Shown here one piece after another: positions 1 to 8,672 of a stretch of 45,022 bases of DNA. The stretch comes from CALREA01 sp041674865 (GTDB lineage: Bacteria > Patescibacteriota > Gracilibacteria > UBA1369 > UBA12463): positions 1 to 45,022 of the forward strand of contig JBAYUX010000003.1 of assembly GCA_041674865.1 (NCBI GenBank), read 5' to 3'. The notes under the pieces are model-generated. The model was given only the letters and a program-made list of their open reading frames with translations. It was not told where the DNA came from and ran no database searches. Position 1 is the stretch's first letter, and each line of letters begins with the position of its first letter. The position numbers were made by a program, and so were the translations under genes.

Positions 1-46
1 ACATGATACTCTACGGTCGCAGATAGTAATTCTCTCATTTGTTCAT

Positions 47-1138
47 ATGACTTCTCTTCTTATTCTTGTAAGTGTTCTGGCGATTGCTGGTTTTGCATTT
101 CTGTTTTATAAACAGATGAGTGGCGGCGCGCAGCAGAGTGAAGAGAAAATGAATGAGCTGACACGACAGGTGTCAGATCTTTTGAAGATGTCGATGCAAC
201 AGCAGAGTGAGTCGATGAAGATGCAGCAAGAGATGCGCAAACAGATGGATGATCGACTCAAAGATGTCACCCAGTCACTTGAACGTCAGCACAAGACCGT
301 CGGAGAACGGCTTGATAATGCGGCAAAAGCCGTTGGTGATGTTCAGAAGAGTTTGGGCGAGATGAGCGTGTCGACGAAACAGATGATCGATATCGGAAAG
401 GATATTTCTTCACTGCAGGAAATTTTGCGAGCACCGAAGTTACGAGGAAATCTTGGTGAACTCTTTCTTGATAACTTGTTGTCACAGATTTTACCGGGAC
501 AGGGTTTGTATGAACTTCAATATCGATTCAAAAGCGGTGAGGTTGTCGATGCGGTGATTCGACTTGTTGATAATATGCTTGTCTGTGTTGACTCGAAATT
601 CCCACTTGAGAATTTTCAAAAGATGCTCGATGCGCAGAATGATCAAGACGAGAAACGAATTATGCAGTATCGAAAGGCTTTTTATACTGACGTGAAGAAA
701 CATGTTGATGCGATTTCTTCGAAGTACATTCTTCCGGAAGAGGGTACGCTCAATTTTGCGCTCATGTATATTCCTGCAGAAAATGTCTATTACGAAACCA
801 TTACGAAGGATCTCGCTGACGAAGGAAATATTTCTCAGTACGCGTTAAGTAAGCGAGTCATTCCCGTTTCTCCAAACACGTTCTATCTTTATCTTCAGAC
901 CTTGCTCATTGGATTCAAGGGTATGCAGGTTCAAAAAAATGCCCAGCACATCCTCGACCGTCTCTCTCAGCTCAAAGGTGACTTTGGGAAGTTTGAGGAG
1001 ACGTACGAACTTGTTGGAACTCATTTACAGCATGCACAGGCCAGTTTTGAGAAGTCAGAACGAAAACTCGAAAGCTTCGGCGTGAAACTGGAACGAGTTG
1101 AGACCAATGCGGAGCCAGTTGCGATGCTTGAGGAGTAA
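47..1138 (+). CDS. rmuC: RmuC-family DNA recombination protein
   Basis: This 363-residue protein is a membrane-anchored member of the RmuC family, which has a PD-(D/E)XK-nuclease-like fold and limits recombination between inverted repeats. Seen: an N-terminal membrane helix (about residues 3-21), a long Gln/Met/Lys-rich coiled coil (about 30-120), then the RmuC core (about 125-330). The core holds the family's conserved stretches: LRGNLGE, a GEVVDAVIRL segment, and VDSKFPLENF with the Asp-Ser-Lys of the nuclease-like site. Length is within the family range. The start is the first ATG of the frame and directly begins the membrane helix; no Shine-Dalgarno precedes it. It is convergent with the next gene, with only 8 bases between the stops, and I see no terminator there. 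The family call is firm; the biochemical activity is inferred from the family. Confidence 0.93.
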   Translation: MTSLLILVSVLAIAGFAFLFYKQMSGGAQQSEEKMNELTRQVSDLLKMSMQQQSESMKMQQEMRKQMDDRLKDVTQSLERQHKTVGERLDNAAKAVGDVQKSLGEMSVSTKQMIDIGKDISSLQEILRAPKLRGNLGELFLDNLLSQILPGQGLYELQYRFKSGEVVDAVIRLVDNMLVCVDSKFPLENFQKMLDAQNDQDEKRIMQYRKAFYTDVKKHVDAISSKYILPEEGTLNFALMYIPAENVYYETITKDLADEGNISQYALSKRVIPVSPNTFYLYLQTLLIGFKGMQVQKNAQHILDRLSQLKGDFGKFEETYELVGTHLQHAQASFEKSERKLESFGVKLERVETNAEPVAMLEE

Positions 1139-1146
1139 TAGATTAC

Positions 1147-2208
1147 TTATCTGCTACCGCCACCTCCGAATTTTCTGAATATATCTTGATATACTGATTC
1201 AAGATCTTTGTCTGTCTTTCCTTTTGATCGTGCATCTTCAAATGCGATAGCGACCAAACATGATGCAGCTCCGAGTGAAGACTCATGCGCTGACGCATAT
1301 TCAGGAGTTGTAGGATACAGAGAGTTAATGAGTTGTATGAGCTTGTCCATACTTGCACCTCTTTGAACGCCTTCAAACAAAGGAGTTCCTCTTTTGATAA
1401 GCTCATCATAGATCTTCGGATCCCAACTTTTCAAAAGCTTCATTTCAAATGAGTGCGCTTTCACTTCTCCTGCAAGATACTCCCCTTGATTGTGAGGATT
1501 TTCAGCATTCATCTTTAAATCGTACTCATGAGAAAGTTCATGTGCCAACATAATTCCGAGCCACTCTTTCATTCTAAAGTTTGTTGCGAGACGCATCGTT
1601 CCGTCGGGTTGCGTTAAGATTGGTGCGGGCATTCCGCTCGCATACTCTTCTGGCATGTAGACCATCTCAAATCGACGAGGGTTATTATGTTTTGCCATCG
1701 CCTCCTGGGGATCCTGATTTTTAAATATCATCTGAGTTACCACGGGACCCATCGGGATTGAGTACTCTGCGTTTTCCGACATAAATTGGATAAGTTCTGC
1801 AACTTTCGGGTCGGCATTTCGAAAACCCTCTAGAGCTTCAAGTGAGATTCTTTTCCAGTATTCCTGCAACTCTAACATTCTATTCAGATTATCTTGACCC
1901 GTTAGTACTACTGGCCTAATAGGCGTCATATGCACCGACGGCTTTCTAGTGTAGTCAAATTCTGGTTCCTGCATCAGCTTCATAACACCTGCGCCTGATA
2001 CGGCCGCACCAGCAACTACAGCCGCTCCACCACCAAGAAGCTGCATGAAAGCTCGTCGAGAAATTTCGCGCTGATCACCGACTGCACGATCAATTTTCTT
2101 TTTACGTCCTTTTGTCTCAGCTGAACCGCTTTCAGCTTCAAGTCTTGCGATCTCTGCGTCAGCACCTTTTCGAGCCTGCCAGTTTTGTCCAAAAGAGAAT
2201 ATTCCCAT
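1147..2208 (-). CDS. Tat-exported putative zinc metallopeptidase (HExxH)
   Basis: This 353-residue protein has a twin-arginine motif, SRRAFM at residues 50-55, followed by a Gly/Ala/Val hydrophobic stretch (about 58-76), so it is probably exported folded by the Tat system or kept as an N-terminal membrane anchor. The 50-residue charged cytoplasmic extension before the twin arginines is unusually long. The C-terminal half carries HELSH at 223-227, a zinc-binding HExxH motif, with GEVKAH 20 residues further on, whose Glu (about 248) could be the third ligand as in gluzincins. I do not recognise a named peptidase family. It has its own promoter (minus strand, 2257-2230) and a leader of about 14 bases. 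It ends against rmuC. Zinc protease activity is inferred from the motif only; it is one of three unrelated HExxH proteins in the window. Confidence 0.7.
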   Translation of the reverse strand: MGIFSFGQNWQARKGADAEIARLEAESGSAETKGRKKKIDRAVGDQREISRRAFMQLLGGGAAVVAGAAVSGAGVMKLMQEPEFDYTRKPSVHMTPIRPVVLTGQDNLNRMLELQEYWKRISLEALEGFRNADPKVAELIQFMSENAEYSIPMGPVVTQMIFKNQDPQEAMAKHNNPRRFEMVYMPEEYASGMPAPILTQPDGTMRLATNFRMKEWLGIMLAHELSHEYDLKMNAENPHNQGEYLAGEVKAHSFEMKLLKSWDPKIYDELIKRGTPLFEGVQRGASMDKLIQLINSLYPTTPEYASAHESSLGAASCLVAIAFEDARSKGKTDKDLESVYQDIFRKFGGGGSR

Positions 2209-2229
2209 GTTTTGTTGTTATGATGGTCT

Positions 2230-2257
2230 ATTATACCAATTATTTTATTTTCGTCAA
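2230..2257 (-). promoter_or_regulatory. Promoter of the Tat metallopeptidase gene
   Basis: Read on the minus strand, TTGACG (2257-2252) and a perfect TATAAT (2235-2230) are separated by 16 bases. Transcription would begin near 2223, giving a leader of about 14 bases before the ATG at 2208. Confidence 0.75.
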
Positions 2258-2304
2258 CTATCTGTAGTTATGAGTCATAAAGCCGCCTTTTAGCCTCTTT
2301 CTGC

Positions 2305-2333
2305 TTTACTTTTGACGGCTTAGGTTTTAGACT
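2305..2333 (+). promoter_or_regulatory. Putative promoter of the infB operon
   Basis: TTTACT (2305-2310) and TAGACT (2328-2333) have 17-base spacing. The predicted start of transcription (about 2340) lies only about four bases before the infB ATG, so the message would be nearly leaderless. Confidence 0.5.
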
Positions 2334-2343
2334 GTCACTCGCT

Positions 2344-4563
2344 ATGGCAACAAAAATTACAGAATTGGCAGAAAGACTTGGAGTTACGACGGCTGAGCTT
2401 CGAAAGAAGTTCAAGGAGCTCAAGTTTGAGGTGAAATCGACAGCACGAACCGTTGAAGACGAGGTTGCTGATCTTGTGACGAGTGATTATGAAGACGCCA
2501 AGAAGCCGAAGGCTGCAGCTGCAAAAACTCCTGCAAAGGCAGCGCCAGCAGCTACAAAAACTACCAAAGAAGCCCCAAAACCAGCTCCTGTTGAAGTAAA
2601 ATTTGAGGCAGCGGAAGAGTCAGAGCCAGAAGAAGAGGAAGAGGAGGAGTCAGCTCCAGATACGGTTGAACTTTATGAGAACGTTATTGAACGTGAAATT
2701 GAACGTGAAATTGTGAAGTCACAGCGAAAGCAGATGGCTGGAAAGGACATGGGAAAGAAGGACAACAATTCTAATGTACGCACTGGGCCAAGAACCGATG
2801 TTATCGAGATTCCGGATATTATTTCCGTCAAAGAGTTTGCAGAAAAGACGGGCCTCAGCGCTGCGAAGATCATTGGTGAGCTCATGAAGAATGGAATTCT
2901 CGCAAATATCAACCAGCAGATCGATTTCGATACGGCTACGATTATCTCTACCGATCTCGGTGTTCAGCTCAAGCGAAAGCGAAGCGGAGCGGCACTTAGC
3001 GACCTCTACGAAGGAAATATTAGCGCACTTTTGAAAGAAGATGATGAGTCAGTTTTGAAGGATCGACCGCCGGTTGTTGTCATCATGGGTCACGTTGATC
3101 ATGGAAAGACCAAGCTTCTCGACTTCATCCGACATGCGAATGTTATGGAAGGTGAGGCTGGTGGAATTACTCAGCACATCGGTGCCTACCAAGTTGAAAA
3201 AAATGGACGAAAAATTACCTTCCTCGACACTCCGGGTCACGAGGCGTTTACCGCTATGCGTGCACGTGGAGCGAAGGTTACTGATATTGCGATCTTAGTT
3301 GTCGCTGCTGATGAAGGTGTGAAGCCGCAAACAGTAGAAGCGCTTAATCATGCTAAAGAAGCGGGCGTTCCTATTATCGTTGCTCTCAATAAAATGGATA
3401 AGCCTGGCGCTCAGGTAGACCGAGTTAAGGGAGAACTTGCAGAACATGGATTACAGCCTGAAGAGTGGGGTGGAACAACCGTTATGGTTCCAATTTCTGC
3501 GCTTACTGGCCTCGGTATTGATCAACTCCTTGAGATGATTCTTCTCACGGCTGACATGCTCAACTTGAAGGCAAATCCAGATCGCGATCCAGTTGCGACG
3601 GTTATTGAAGCCCATTTGGACAAGAGTCTCGGACCAGTTGCGACGGTTATCGTGAATGCTGGAACACTTCACATCATGGATAATATCGTTGTTGGATCGA
3701 CGTATGGTCGTATCAAGACGATGAAGGATCACCTTGGAAAAAATCTCAAAGATGCTCCCCCATCAACTCCTGTTTTCATCGCTGGTTTGGCTTCTACGCC
3801 ACAGAGTGGAGATATTCTTTATGCGGTTGCTGACGAGCGAGCTGCTCGAGAAAAGGCACTTCAGATTGGAGCGCTCAAGGTTGCTGCTGAAAAAGAGCGA
3901 TCTGCTGGTCTCGATCAGATTCTTATGAAAATTCACGAAGGAAAACTTAAGCAACTTAAATTCGTCTTGAAGGCGGATACTCAAGGTTCTCTTGAGGCGA
4001 TCAAGTACTCACTCGCACAGGTAAAGAGTGATGATGTTTCATTTAAAATTATTCACGCAGGTGTTGGAAATATTTCTGAAGGCGACGTGCTTATGGCTTC
4101 TGCCAGCGGTGGACTCGTCATCGGCTTCAACGTCGTTGCACCACCACAGGTACGACGAATGGCTGAACGTGATGGCATGGATATCGCGATTTACAATGTC
4201 ATCTATAAACTTCTCGACGATTTGAAGAATATTCTTTCTGGATTGCTTGAGCCTGAAATTATCGAGACCGTTCTCGGTCGTGCTGAAATCAAACAGGTCT
4301 TCCTTACGAAGAAACACGAACAGATTATTGGTTGCCGCGTTCTCTCTGGAAAAATTGAAAACAAAGGCAAGCTCCGTGTCGTGCGTCAGGATGTCAAAGT
4401 TGGCGATGGTGAAATTAGCACCCTTCGATTTATTGACAAGGTTGTTCCAGAAATTGCAGAAGGCAATGAGTGTGGAATCATGTACCGCGGCGATGTTGTC
4501 GTCCAGATTGGCGACATTCTCGAGTGCTACAAGATCGAACGACGAAAGAGAACACTCGCCTAG
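2344..4563 (+). CDS. infB: Translation initiation factor IF-2
   Basis: IF-2 (739 residues) is the GTPase that places initiator tRNA on the small subunit and joins the subunits. Domains seen in order: an N-terminal IF2_N helix bundle (about 3-50), a low-complexity Ala/Lys then Glu-rich linker (about 55-115), a second IF2_N-like segment (about 155-215), and the G domain starting near 243. The G domain has GHVDHGKT (G1), GGITQHIG (G2), DTPGHEAF (G3) and NKMDKP (G4). Domains II-IV then run to a complete C terminus. Length is on the short side because the linker is compact. It heads a cluster with the sugar ketoisomerase (26 bases downstream) and rmlB, an unusual pairing of translation and surface-sugar genes. 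Identification is certain. Confidence 0.98.
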   Translation: MATKITELAERLGVTTAELRKKFKELKFEVKSTARTVEDEVADLVTSDYEDAKKPKAAAAKTPAKAAPAATKTTKEAPKPAPVEVKFEAAEESEPEEEEEEESAPDTVELYENVIEREIEREIVKSQRKQMAGKDMGKKDNNSNVRTGPRTDVIEIPDIISVKEFAEKTGLSAAKIIGELMKNGILANINQQIDFDTATIISTDLGVQLKRKRSGAALSDLYEGNISALLKEDDESVLKDRPPVVVIMGHVDHGKTKLLDFIRHANVMEGEAGGITQHIGAYQVEKNGRKITFLDTPGHEAFTAMRARGAKVTDIAILVVAADEGVKPQTVEALNHAKEAGVPIIVALNKMDKPGAQVDRVKGELAEHGLQPEEWGGTTVMVPISALTGLGIDQLLEMILLTADMLNLKANPDRDPVATVIEAHLDKSLGPVATVIVNAGTLHIMDNIVVGSTYGRIKTMKDHLGKNLKDAPPSTPVFIAGLASTPQSGDILYAVADERAAREKALQIGALKVAAEKERSAGLDQILMKIHEGKLKQLKFVLKADTQGSLEAIKYSLAQVKSDDVSFKIIHAGVGNISEGDVLMASASGGLVIGFNVVAPPQVRRMAERDGMDIAIYNVIYKLLDDLKNILSGLLEPEIIETVLGRAEIKQVFLTKKHEQIIGCRVLSGKIENKGKLRVVRQDVKVGDGEISTLRFIDKVVPEIAEGNECGIMYRGDVVVQIGDILECYKIERRKRTLA

Positions 4564-4589
4564 TTTTTTGTGACGTAATACTCCTTTTC

Positions 4590-4988
4590 ATGACTCTCGA
4601 AAAGCTTACATTACCGACTCACGGTGACCCACGGGGAAATCTCACCGCTATTGAGATAAAAGACTATGTCGATTGGCCGGTCGCGCGGGTTTATTATGTT
4701 ACTGATACGGTGCTGCCGCGCGGTGGACACAGTGTTCGTGGCGAGAAGAAAATTTACGTCGTGATGCAGGGGTCGTGCAAAGGCCGATTTCATGACGGAA
4801 AAGAATGGACTGAGTTCGATCTCAAAGGTCCAAGCGATGCGGTTAAAATGGAAGGACTCTATTTCCGTGAGTTTACCGACTTCACTCCAGGAACGGTTTT
4901 GATGGCTATCTCTTCCGTTAATTACGATAAGGATCTCTATATTTACGACTTCGATCAGTTCTTGAAGGAGGCGAACGATCAGGTATAA
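4590..4988 (+). CDS. Sugar 3,4-ketoisomerase-like cupin (FdtA/QdtA/WxcM type)
   Basis: This 132-residue single-domain cupin matches the FdtA/QdtA pattern: GDPRGNLTAIE near the N terminus, ARVYYV, then RGGH, VVMQGSCKG (the WxcM-like strand pair) and a C-terminal YDKDLYIYDFDQFL, like the family's Y..dYIrdYdeF ending. Family enzymes interconvert dTDP-4-keto-6-deoxyglucose with 3-keto isomers on the way to 3-amino-3,6-dideoxy sugars. The conserved His-Ala-His of FdtA reads His-Ser-Val here, so the second active-site His is missing and the activity may differ. The ATG at 4590 is chosen because it starts at the expected domain edge, 26 bases after the infB stop, whereas upstream starts would lie inside infB. 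It lies directly before rmlB, whose product is the expected substrate. An rmlC-like 3,5-epimerase role is an alternative, but the length and motifs fit poorly. Confidence 0.75.
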   Translation: MTLEKLTLPTHGDPRGNLTAIEIKDYVDWPVARVYYVTDTVLPRGGHSVRGEKKIYVVMQGSCKGRFHDGKEWTEFDLKGPSDAVKMEGLYFREFTDFTPGTVLMAISSVNYDKDLYIYDFDQFLKEANDQV

Positions 4989-5015
4989 TCTAACTCCACA
5001 GACATTTCATTATTT

Positions 5016-6080
5016 ATGAGCAAAAAAATTCTTATTACGGGCGCAGCAGGATTCATCGGATCGAACTACGCACATCATTATGTTGAGCAGCATCCAGATG
5101 ATCAGGTAGTTGTACTTGATAAGCTTACCTATGCTGGAAATCGCGAGAACATCGCCGAGCTTGAGAAAAAGGCTGCCGCGGGTCTTACTGACTTCACATT
5201 CGTACAGGGCGACATCGCTGATCGAGAGTTCATTGCGACTCTTTTTGAAAGAGAAAACTTTGATACGGTTGTGAATTTTGCAGCCGAGACACATGTCGAT
5301 CGATCCATTCACGACCCTGGAATTTTTGTGCAGACGAATATCAATGGAACGCACACACTTCTCGAGGCGTGCCGAACGATGCGAGATCTTGGCAAAGAAA
5401 TTCGATATCATCAAGTTTCAACTGATGAGGTATATGGCGATCTTGGAACGGGTTCTACCAACTTCTTTCTTGAGACCACTCCACTCGCGCCAAACTGTCC
5501 TTACGCGGCAAGCAAGGCCGCTGCCGACCTTCTCGTGCGCTCATATTACGAGACGTACAAGATGCCAGTGACAATTTCTCGATGTTCAAATAACTATGGA
5601 CCATACCAGTTTCCTGAGAAGCTGATCCCCTACTTTTTCTATTTGATGGCGAATGACAAACCGGTGCCTGTGTATGGTGACGGACTCAATGTTCGCGACT
5701 GGCTCTATGTTCTCGACCACTGCCGCGCGATCGATATGATCGTTTCGAATGGTCGACTTGGTGACGTCTATAATATTGGTGGACATGAAGAGCGGACGAA
5801 TCTCGATATCACAAAGACATTATTGAAATTCTTCGGCAAAAATGATGACCTCATTTTTTACGTCGATGATCGCGTTGCTCACGACCGACGTTATGCGATG
5901 GATCCTTCAAAAATTGAGAATGAACTTGGATGGAAGCCATCGGTTACGTTCGAGGAAGGCATCGCAAAAACCTTCGCTTGGTACGAGGCAAATCGCGCTT
6001 GGAGCGAGTCGCTTCGCGCACAAATGATGGAACGCAAACACAAGGTTTTGAGCAAGGAGCCTCAGAGGATTAGTCGGTAA
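5016..6080 (+). CDS. rfbB: dTDP-glucose 4,6-dehydratase
   Basis: RmlB/RfbB (354 residues) converts dTDP-glucose to dTDP-4-keto-6-deoxyglucose, the common precursor of rhamnose and other deoxysugars. It is an extended short-chain dehydrogenase: the NAD-binding GAAGFIGSN is at residues 9-17, followed by LDKLTYAGNRENI, a family signature. HVDRSIHDP and STDEVYGDL come next, then YAASK with the catalytic Tyr and Lys, and RCSNNYGPYQFPEKLIP, also diagnostic of RmlB. Length is normal. It is 27 bases downstream of the ketoisomerase gene and convergent with a lipoprotein gene 18 bases away. The start is the first ATG, preceded by a pyrimidine/AT-rich leader without Shine-Dalgarno. RmlA and RmlD are encoded about 5 kb away in another operon; no rmlC is seen in the window. 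Confidence 0.97.
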   Translation: MSKKILITGAAGFIGSNYAHHYVEQHPDDQVVVLDKLTYAGNRENIAELEKKAAAGLTDFTFVQGDIADREFIATLFERENFDTVVNFAAETHVDRSIHDPGIFVQTNINGTHTLLEACRTMRDLGKEIRYHQVSTDEVYGDLGTGSTNFFLETTPLAPNCPYAASKAAADLLVRSYYETYKMPVTISRCSNNYGPYQFPEKLIPYFFYLMANDKPVPVYGDGLNVRDWLYVLDHCRAIDMIVSNGRLGDVYNIGGHEERTNLDITKTLLKFFGKNDDLIFYVDDRVAHDRRYAMDPSKIENELGWKPSVTFEEGIAKTFAWYEANRAWSESLRAQMMERKHKVLSKEPQRISR

Positions 6081-6098
6081 TCCCTAGATAGCCTACTT

Positions 6099-7166
6099 TT
6101 AGATAATGCCTAATTTATCTTTGAGCTTTTTAATTGCATCTGCAACAATTCCCATTTGCTTCTTTGCCTCCTGGGCAGAAACTGGCTTGCTCGCTGTTTG
6201 CTGATACGATGGTGGTTCGAAAAAGTCGTCACACTTTATAAACGTTTTTATTCCTTTTTTGTCACATGTTTTCGGATCTTTGTCGAACATTGATGTTGAG
6301 CAATTATTATCGATGATATCTTCTAATGAGGTAGATCCTCCTTTTTCGTGGAATATAGCTGCCTCTCCTGCTTTTACCTTTTCCAACTCATCTTCTCCCA
6401 TCTGAGGGAATAAAATTCCTGATGAGTTCTCGCCAACGACAACTTCAAAAATTTCCCGACCAAATGGGATAGATACTGCATTACACATCTTGTCCCCATC
6501 TCCCTCGAACATCATGCGTACGATTTCATTTTTCTGATCTCTCTCGATGCTAATATTTTTTCTTCCATATCCATACGTTTTTCCATTTGCACTTTTGATA
6601 AACGTGTCTAAGAGTAGGATATTCTCTTTCCCGTCATAAAAATTAAGCGTCCAGGATCCTGGATTACTTTTACTATATATCATAGTTACATGCTCAAAGC
6701 CTTTCGCGTCGGCTTTTTCGATTATGACATTTCCGCTATCAATTTGACACTCTACTTCATTTATAAAATCTAAGGCTCTCTTCACTGCTTCTTGCAAATC
6801 AACTGAACCTTCGACCTCAAGACATGGATCAATATTCATCTTATCTTTCAAATTTCCCGAACATAGCTCCTGAACTTGCTTATCTTTAAATTCAATTCCT
6901 GTGCACGTAGCAGATGGTACGTCTGCAATATCGACATCTGCACTTACGTCTGAGCCTTGGGTTTCTTCGCTATCCTTTCCTGCATCGTTTTGACTACCTC
7001 CGTCAATGGCGCGAGAAATTCTTCCATCGATTTCGTTACGTGTCATACTTACTGCCTGCGTTTCGTTAGTGGTTGTACTATCAGCACAACCTGCAAGTAG
7101 GGTCATTGCCAAGACCGTAGCTTTCTTAAAAAGTAGAGGTGTCGCTGTCTTAGGTTGATTTATCAT
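6099..7166 (-). CDS. Secreted lipoprotein of unknown function
   Basis: The product (355 residues) starts with a lipoprotein signal peptide: Lys14-Lys15, a hydrophobic run, and the lipobox LLAGC with the lipidated Cys at residue 27. A Thr/Ser/Asp-rich spacer (about 28-85) is followed by a folded-looking region with several Cys residues (for example CTGIEF and ELCSGN) that could form disulphides. I recognise no family. The gene is transcribed alone from a promoter covered by a 13-base inverted repeat (7178-7209), which suggests specific control. The downstream neighbour rmlB is convergent. The upstream neighbour encodes the GH16/HExxH secreted protein, so both may be part of a surface-protein set. 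The lipoprotein call is well supported; the function is unknown. Confidence 0.75.
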   Translation of the reverse strand: MINQPKTATPLLFKKATVLAMTLLAGCADSTTTNETQAVSMTRNEIDGRISRAIDGGSQNDAGKDSEETQGSDVSADVDIADVPSATCTGIEFKDKQVQELCSGNLKDKMNIDPCLEVEGSVDLQEAVKRALDFINEVECQIDSGNVIIEKADAKGFEHVTMIYSKSNPGSWTLNFYDGKENILLLDTFIKSANGKTYGYGRKNISIERDQKNEIVRMMFEGDGDKMCNAVSIPFGREIFEVVVGENSSGILFPQMGEDELEKVKAGEAAIFHEKGGSTSLEDIIDNNCSTSMFDKDPKTCDKKGIKTFIKCDDFFEPPSYQQTASKPVSAQEAKKQMGIVADAIKKLKDKLGII

Positions 7167-7177
7167 AAGGTATTATT

Positions 7178-7209
7178 AAAAGGTACTATATTACACTATA
7201 GTACCTTTT
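7178..7209. repeat. 13-bp perfect inverted repeat over the lipoprotein promoter
   Basis: AAAAGGTACTATA (7178-7190) and TATAGTACCTTTT (7197-7209) are perfect inverted arms around a 6-base centre. The element covers the -10 box and the spacer of the minus-strand promoter, so it is well placed as a repressor operator. It could also act as an AT-rich terminator for the gene ending at 7234. Confidence 0.7.
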
Positions 7210-7215
7210 TGTCAA
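7188..7215 (-). promoter_or_regulatory. Promoter of the lipoprotein gene
   Basis: On the minus strand a perfect TTGACA (7215-7210) and TAATAT (7193-7188) are 16 bases apart. The start would fall near 7181, giving a leader of about 14 bases before the ATG at 7166. Confidence 0.75.
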
Positions 7216-7233
7216 TGGCTCCATAAAGCTGAT

Positions 7234-8547
7234 TTAATACGTCATGTCCTTCGTATCGACCTTCCACCACTCGGTGGCCATCGCGTCGTTGTAGCCGTCG
7301 GCGCGTTCTTTTTCGCCGATTCTTCGGAGATAGTCGGTTTGATAATTCAAACAGGCTTCTTCAGCGTCGTGCTGTGAGTAGACGAGTTCTGGAACGTCTT
7401 CTTTTGGATGTTGCTCATGATATGAGGTGTACTGGAATGAGTGACATGCTTCGTGAACGAGATCACTGGCAAACTGCACGGCGTCATCTCGGTAAGGTCT
7501 GCCTGCGGTATGTCGTCGAGGCGTTTCCCATACCCACATCACCGATCCTGTTTCGACACATTCGATGAGATCGACGTATCCTACGACGAAGTTGTAATGC
7601 CATGGCTCACTCTTTAACTGATTGAGCGCCGCGTTCACATTTGACTTGCAGTCGGCGTCACCTTTTACCTGCATCTTCTTCGTAGTGAGCGGAACCTTCG
7701 CTGCTTGCGAATCTGACACATATCGAAATGAGTCGATAAAGAATGTTCCTTTCCCTGAAGTGTTGTTACTCAAAAATCCAGGCCAGTCCATGTGATACGT
7801 TGCGAGATGTAATTCCATTGGCGTTGTTGGAACGGCTTCTGTCTGCTGTGCAATTCGCTTTCCGTTAATATACCAACGAATCACTCCTGGCATCCATTCG
7901 AGTTTGTAGGTGTTGTATTTTGTCGTGCTCTTAAGCGCGCCAAGTCCGGCAACACTCTTTGCATCGATGATACTGTCTCGGTGAAATTCATTTTGCGCGT
8001 CAGCGTTTGACCAGTCGTCATCATGATTATTTGAAATCGATACCTGATTTGCGTTGAGGGGCGTGAGTTCAAAATCGATTTCTTCGTGCGTATTTCCATC
8101 ATTACTTTCTCCGTAGAGATACATGATGCTCGACATGCTTGTGTCGGTATTCGCCTTCGCCTTCATCGTAAATGTTCCGTATGTGTAGAGCTTTTTGCTG
8201 ATCACTTGCGCTCCGACTCCATTCTGACTTGCGAGTTCAAGTTTTCCTTTTTTAACTGAAACGTTGTTTTTTGAAAGAACTGATACTGCGCCTGAATCGG
8301 AATCTTTTGCATCGAATAATTTTGCGTTGAGCTGGGTTTTTGTAAAAAGTTCATTAAAGGTCGTACCGATTGGACTCAATGCATATCCATCAAGAGGAGT
8401 GACTGGAGTCATATGAAATCCTGAGGTTGATTTTATCGAGACAGCTTCTGCGTCTACTACTGGAGCTCCCAAAAGTCCTCCAGCTGCCGATAAACTTACC
8501 ATTGCTACGATGAGCAGATACGAGGTCTTTCTTGGTGCGTATGTCAT
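7234..8547 (-). CDS. Secreted two-domain protein: GH16-like glycoside hydrolase plus HExxH metallopeptidase-like domain
   Basis: The 437-residue product begins with a signal peptide (about residues 1-34). Residues about 60-280 read as a GH16 beta-jelly-roll glucanase: YGTFTMKAKA corresponds to the family's substrate-cleft strand, and HEEIDFE contains the catalytic E-[ILV]-D-x-E pattern, with Glu156 as nucleophile and Glu160 as acid/base. LEWMPGVIRWYINGK is the usual downstream GH16 segment. After a linker, residues about 295-437 form a second domain with HEACH at 365-369 (a zinc HExxH motif) and an acidic stretch with Glu396/Glu397 that may supply the third ligand. Both domains appear intact. 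A beta-glucan or similar polysaccharide is the likely substrate of the first; the target of the second is unknown. The gene is divergent from pyrD; a copy of the intergenic AGCTGAWW motif lies just upstream. Confidence 0.75.
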   Translation of the reverse strand: MTYAPRKTSYLLIVAMVSLSAAGGLLGAPVVDAEAVSIKSTSGFHMTPVTPLDGYALSPIGTTFNELFTKTQLNAKLFDAKDSDSGAVSVLSKNNVSVKKGKLELASQNGVGAQVISKKLYTYGTFTMKAKANTDTSMSSIMYLYGESNDGNTHEEIDFELTPLNANQVSISNNHDDDWSNADAQNEFHRDSIIDAKSVAGLGALKSTTKYNTYKLEWMPGVIRWYINGKRIAQQTEAVPTTPMELHLATYHMDWPGFLSNNTSGKGTFFIDSFRYVSDSQAAKVPLTTKKMQVKGDADCKSNVNAALNQLKSEPWHYNFVVGYVDLIECVETGSVMWVWETPRRHTAGRPYRDDAVQFASDLVHEACHSFQYTSYHEQHPKEDVPELVYSQHDAEEACLNYQTDYLRRIGEKERADGYNDAMATEWWKVDTKDMTY

Positions 8548-8628
8548 AAAGAGTGGGGTGAAGTAGAATTTACGTAAAATCAGCTTTATTCTATATCGGT
8601 TTTTGCTTTCCTGCCATATGAAAAAATG

Positions 8629-8652
8629 ATAAAGTTCAGCTGCACTTTATCT
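8629..8652. repeat. 24-bp near-palindrome upstream of pyrD
   Basis: GATAAAGT (8629-8636) and ACTTTATC (8645-8652) are perfect 8-base inverted arms around TCAGCTGC, itself almost symmetric. It lies 20 bases before the pyrD start in the divergent pyrD/GH16 intergenic region, a good position for an operator. Confidence 0.5.
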
Positions 8653-8672
8653 TATTCATTTGCCCCTTAACC

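Noticed and set aside
4470..4590. A longer ketoisomerase starting at 4470
   Set aside because: The extra 40 residues lie inside infB and do not look like a cupin N terminus.
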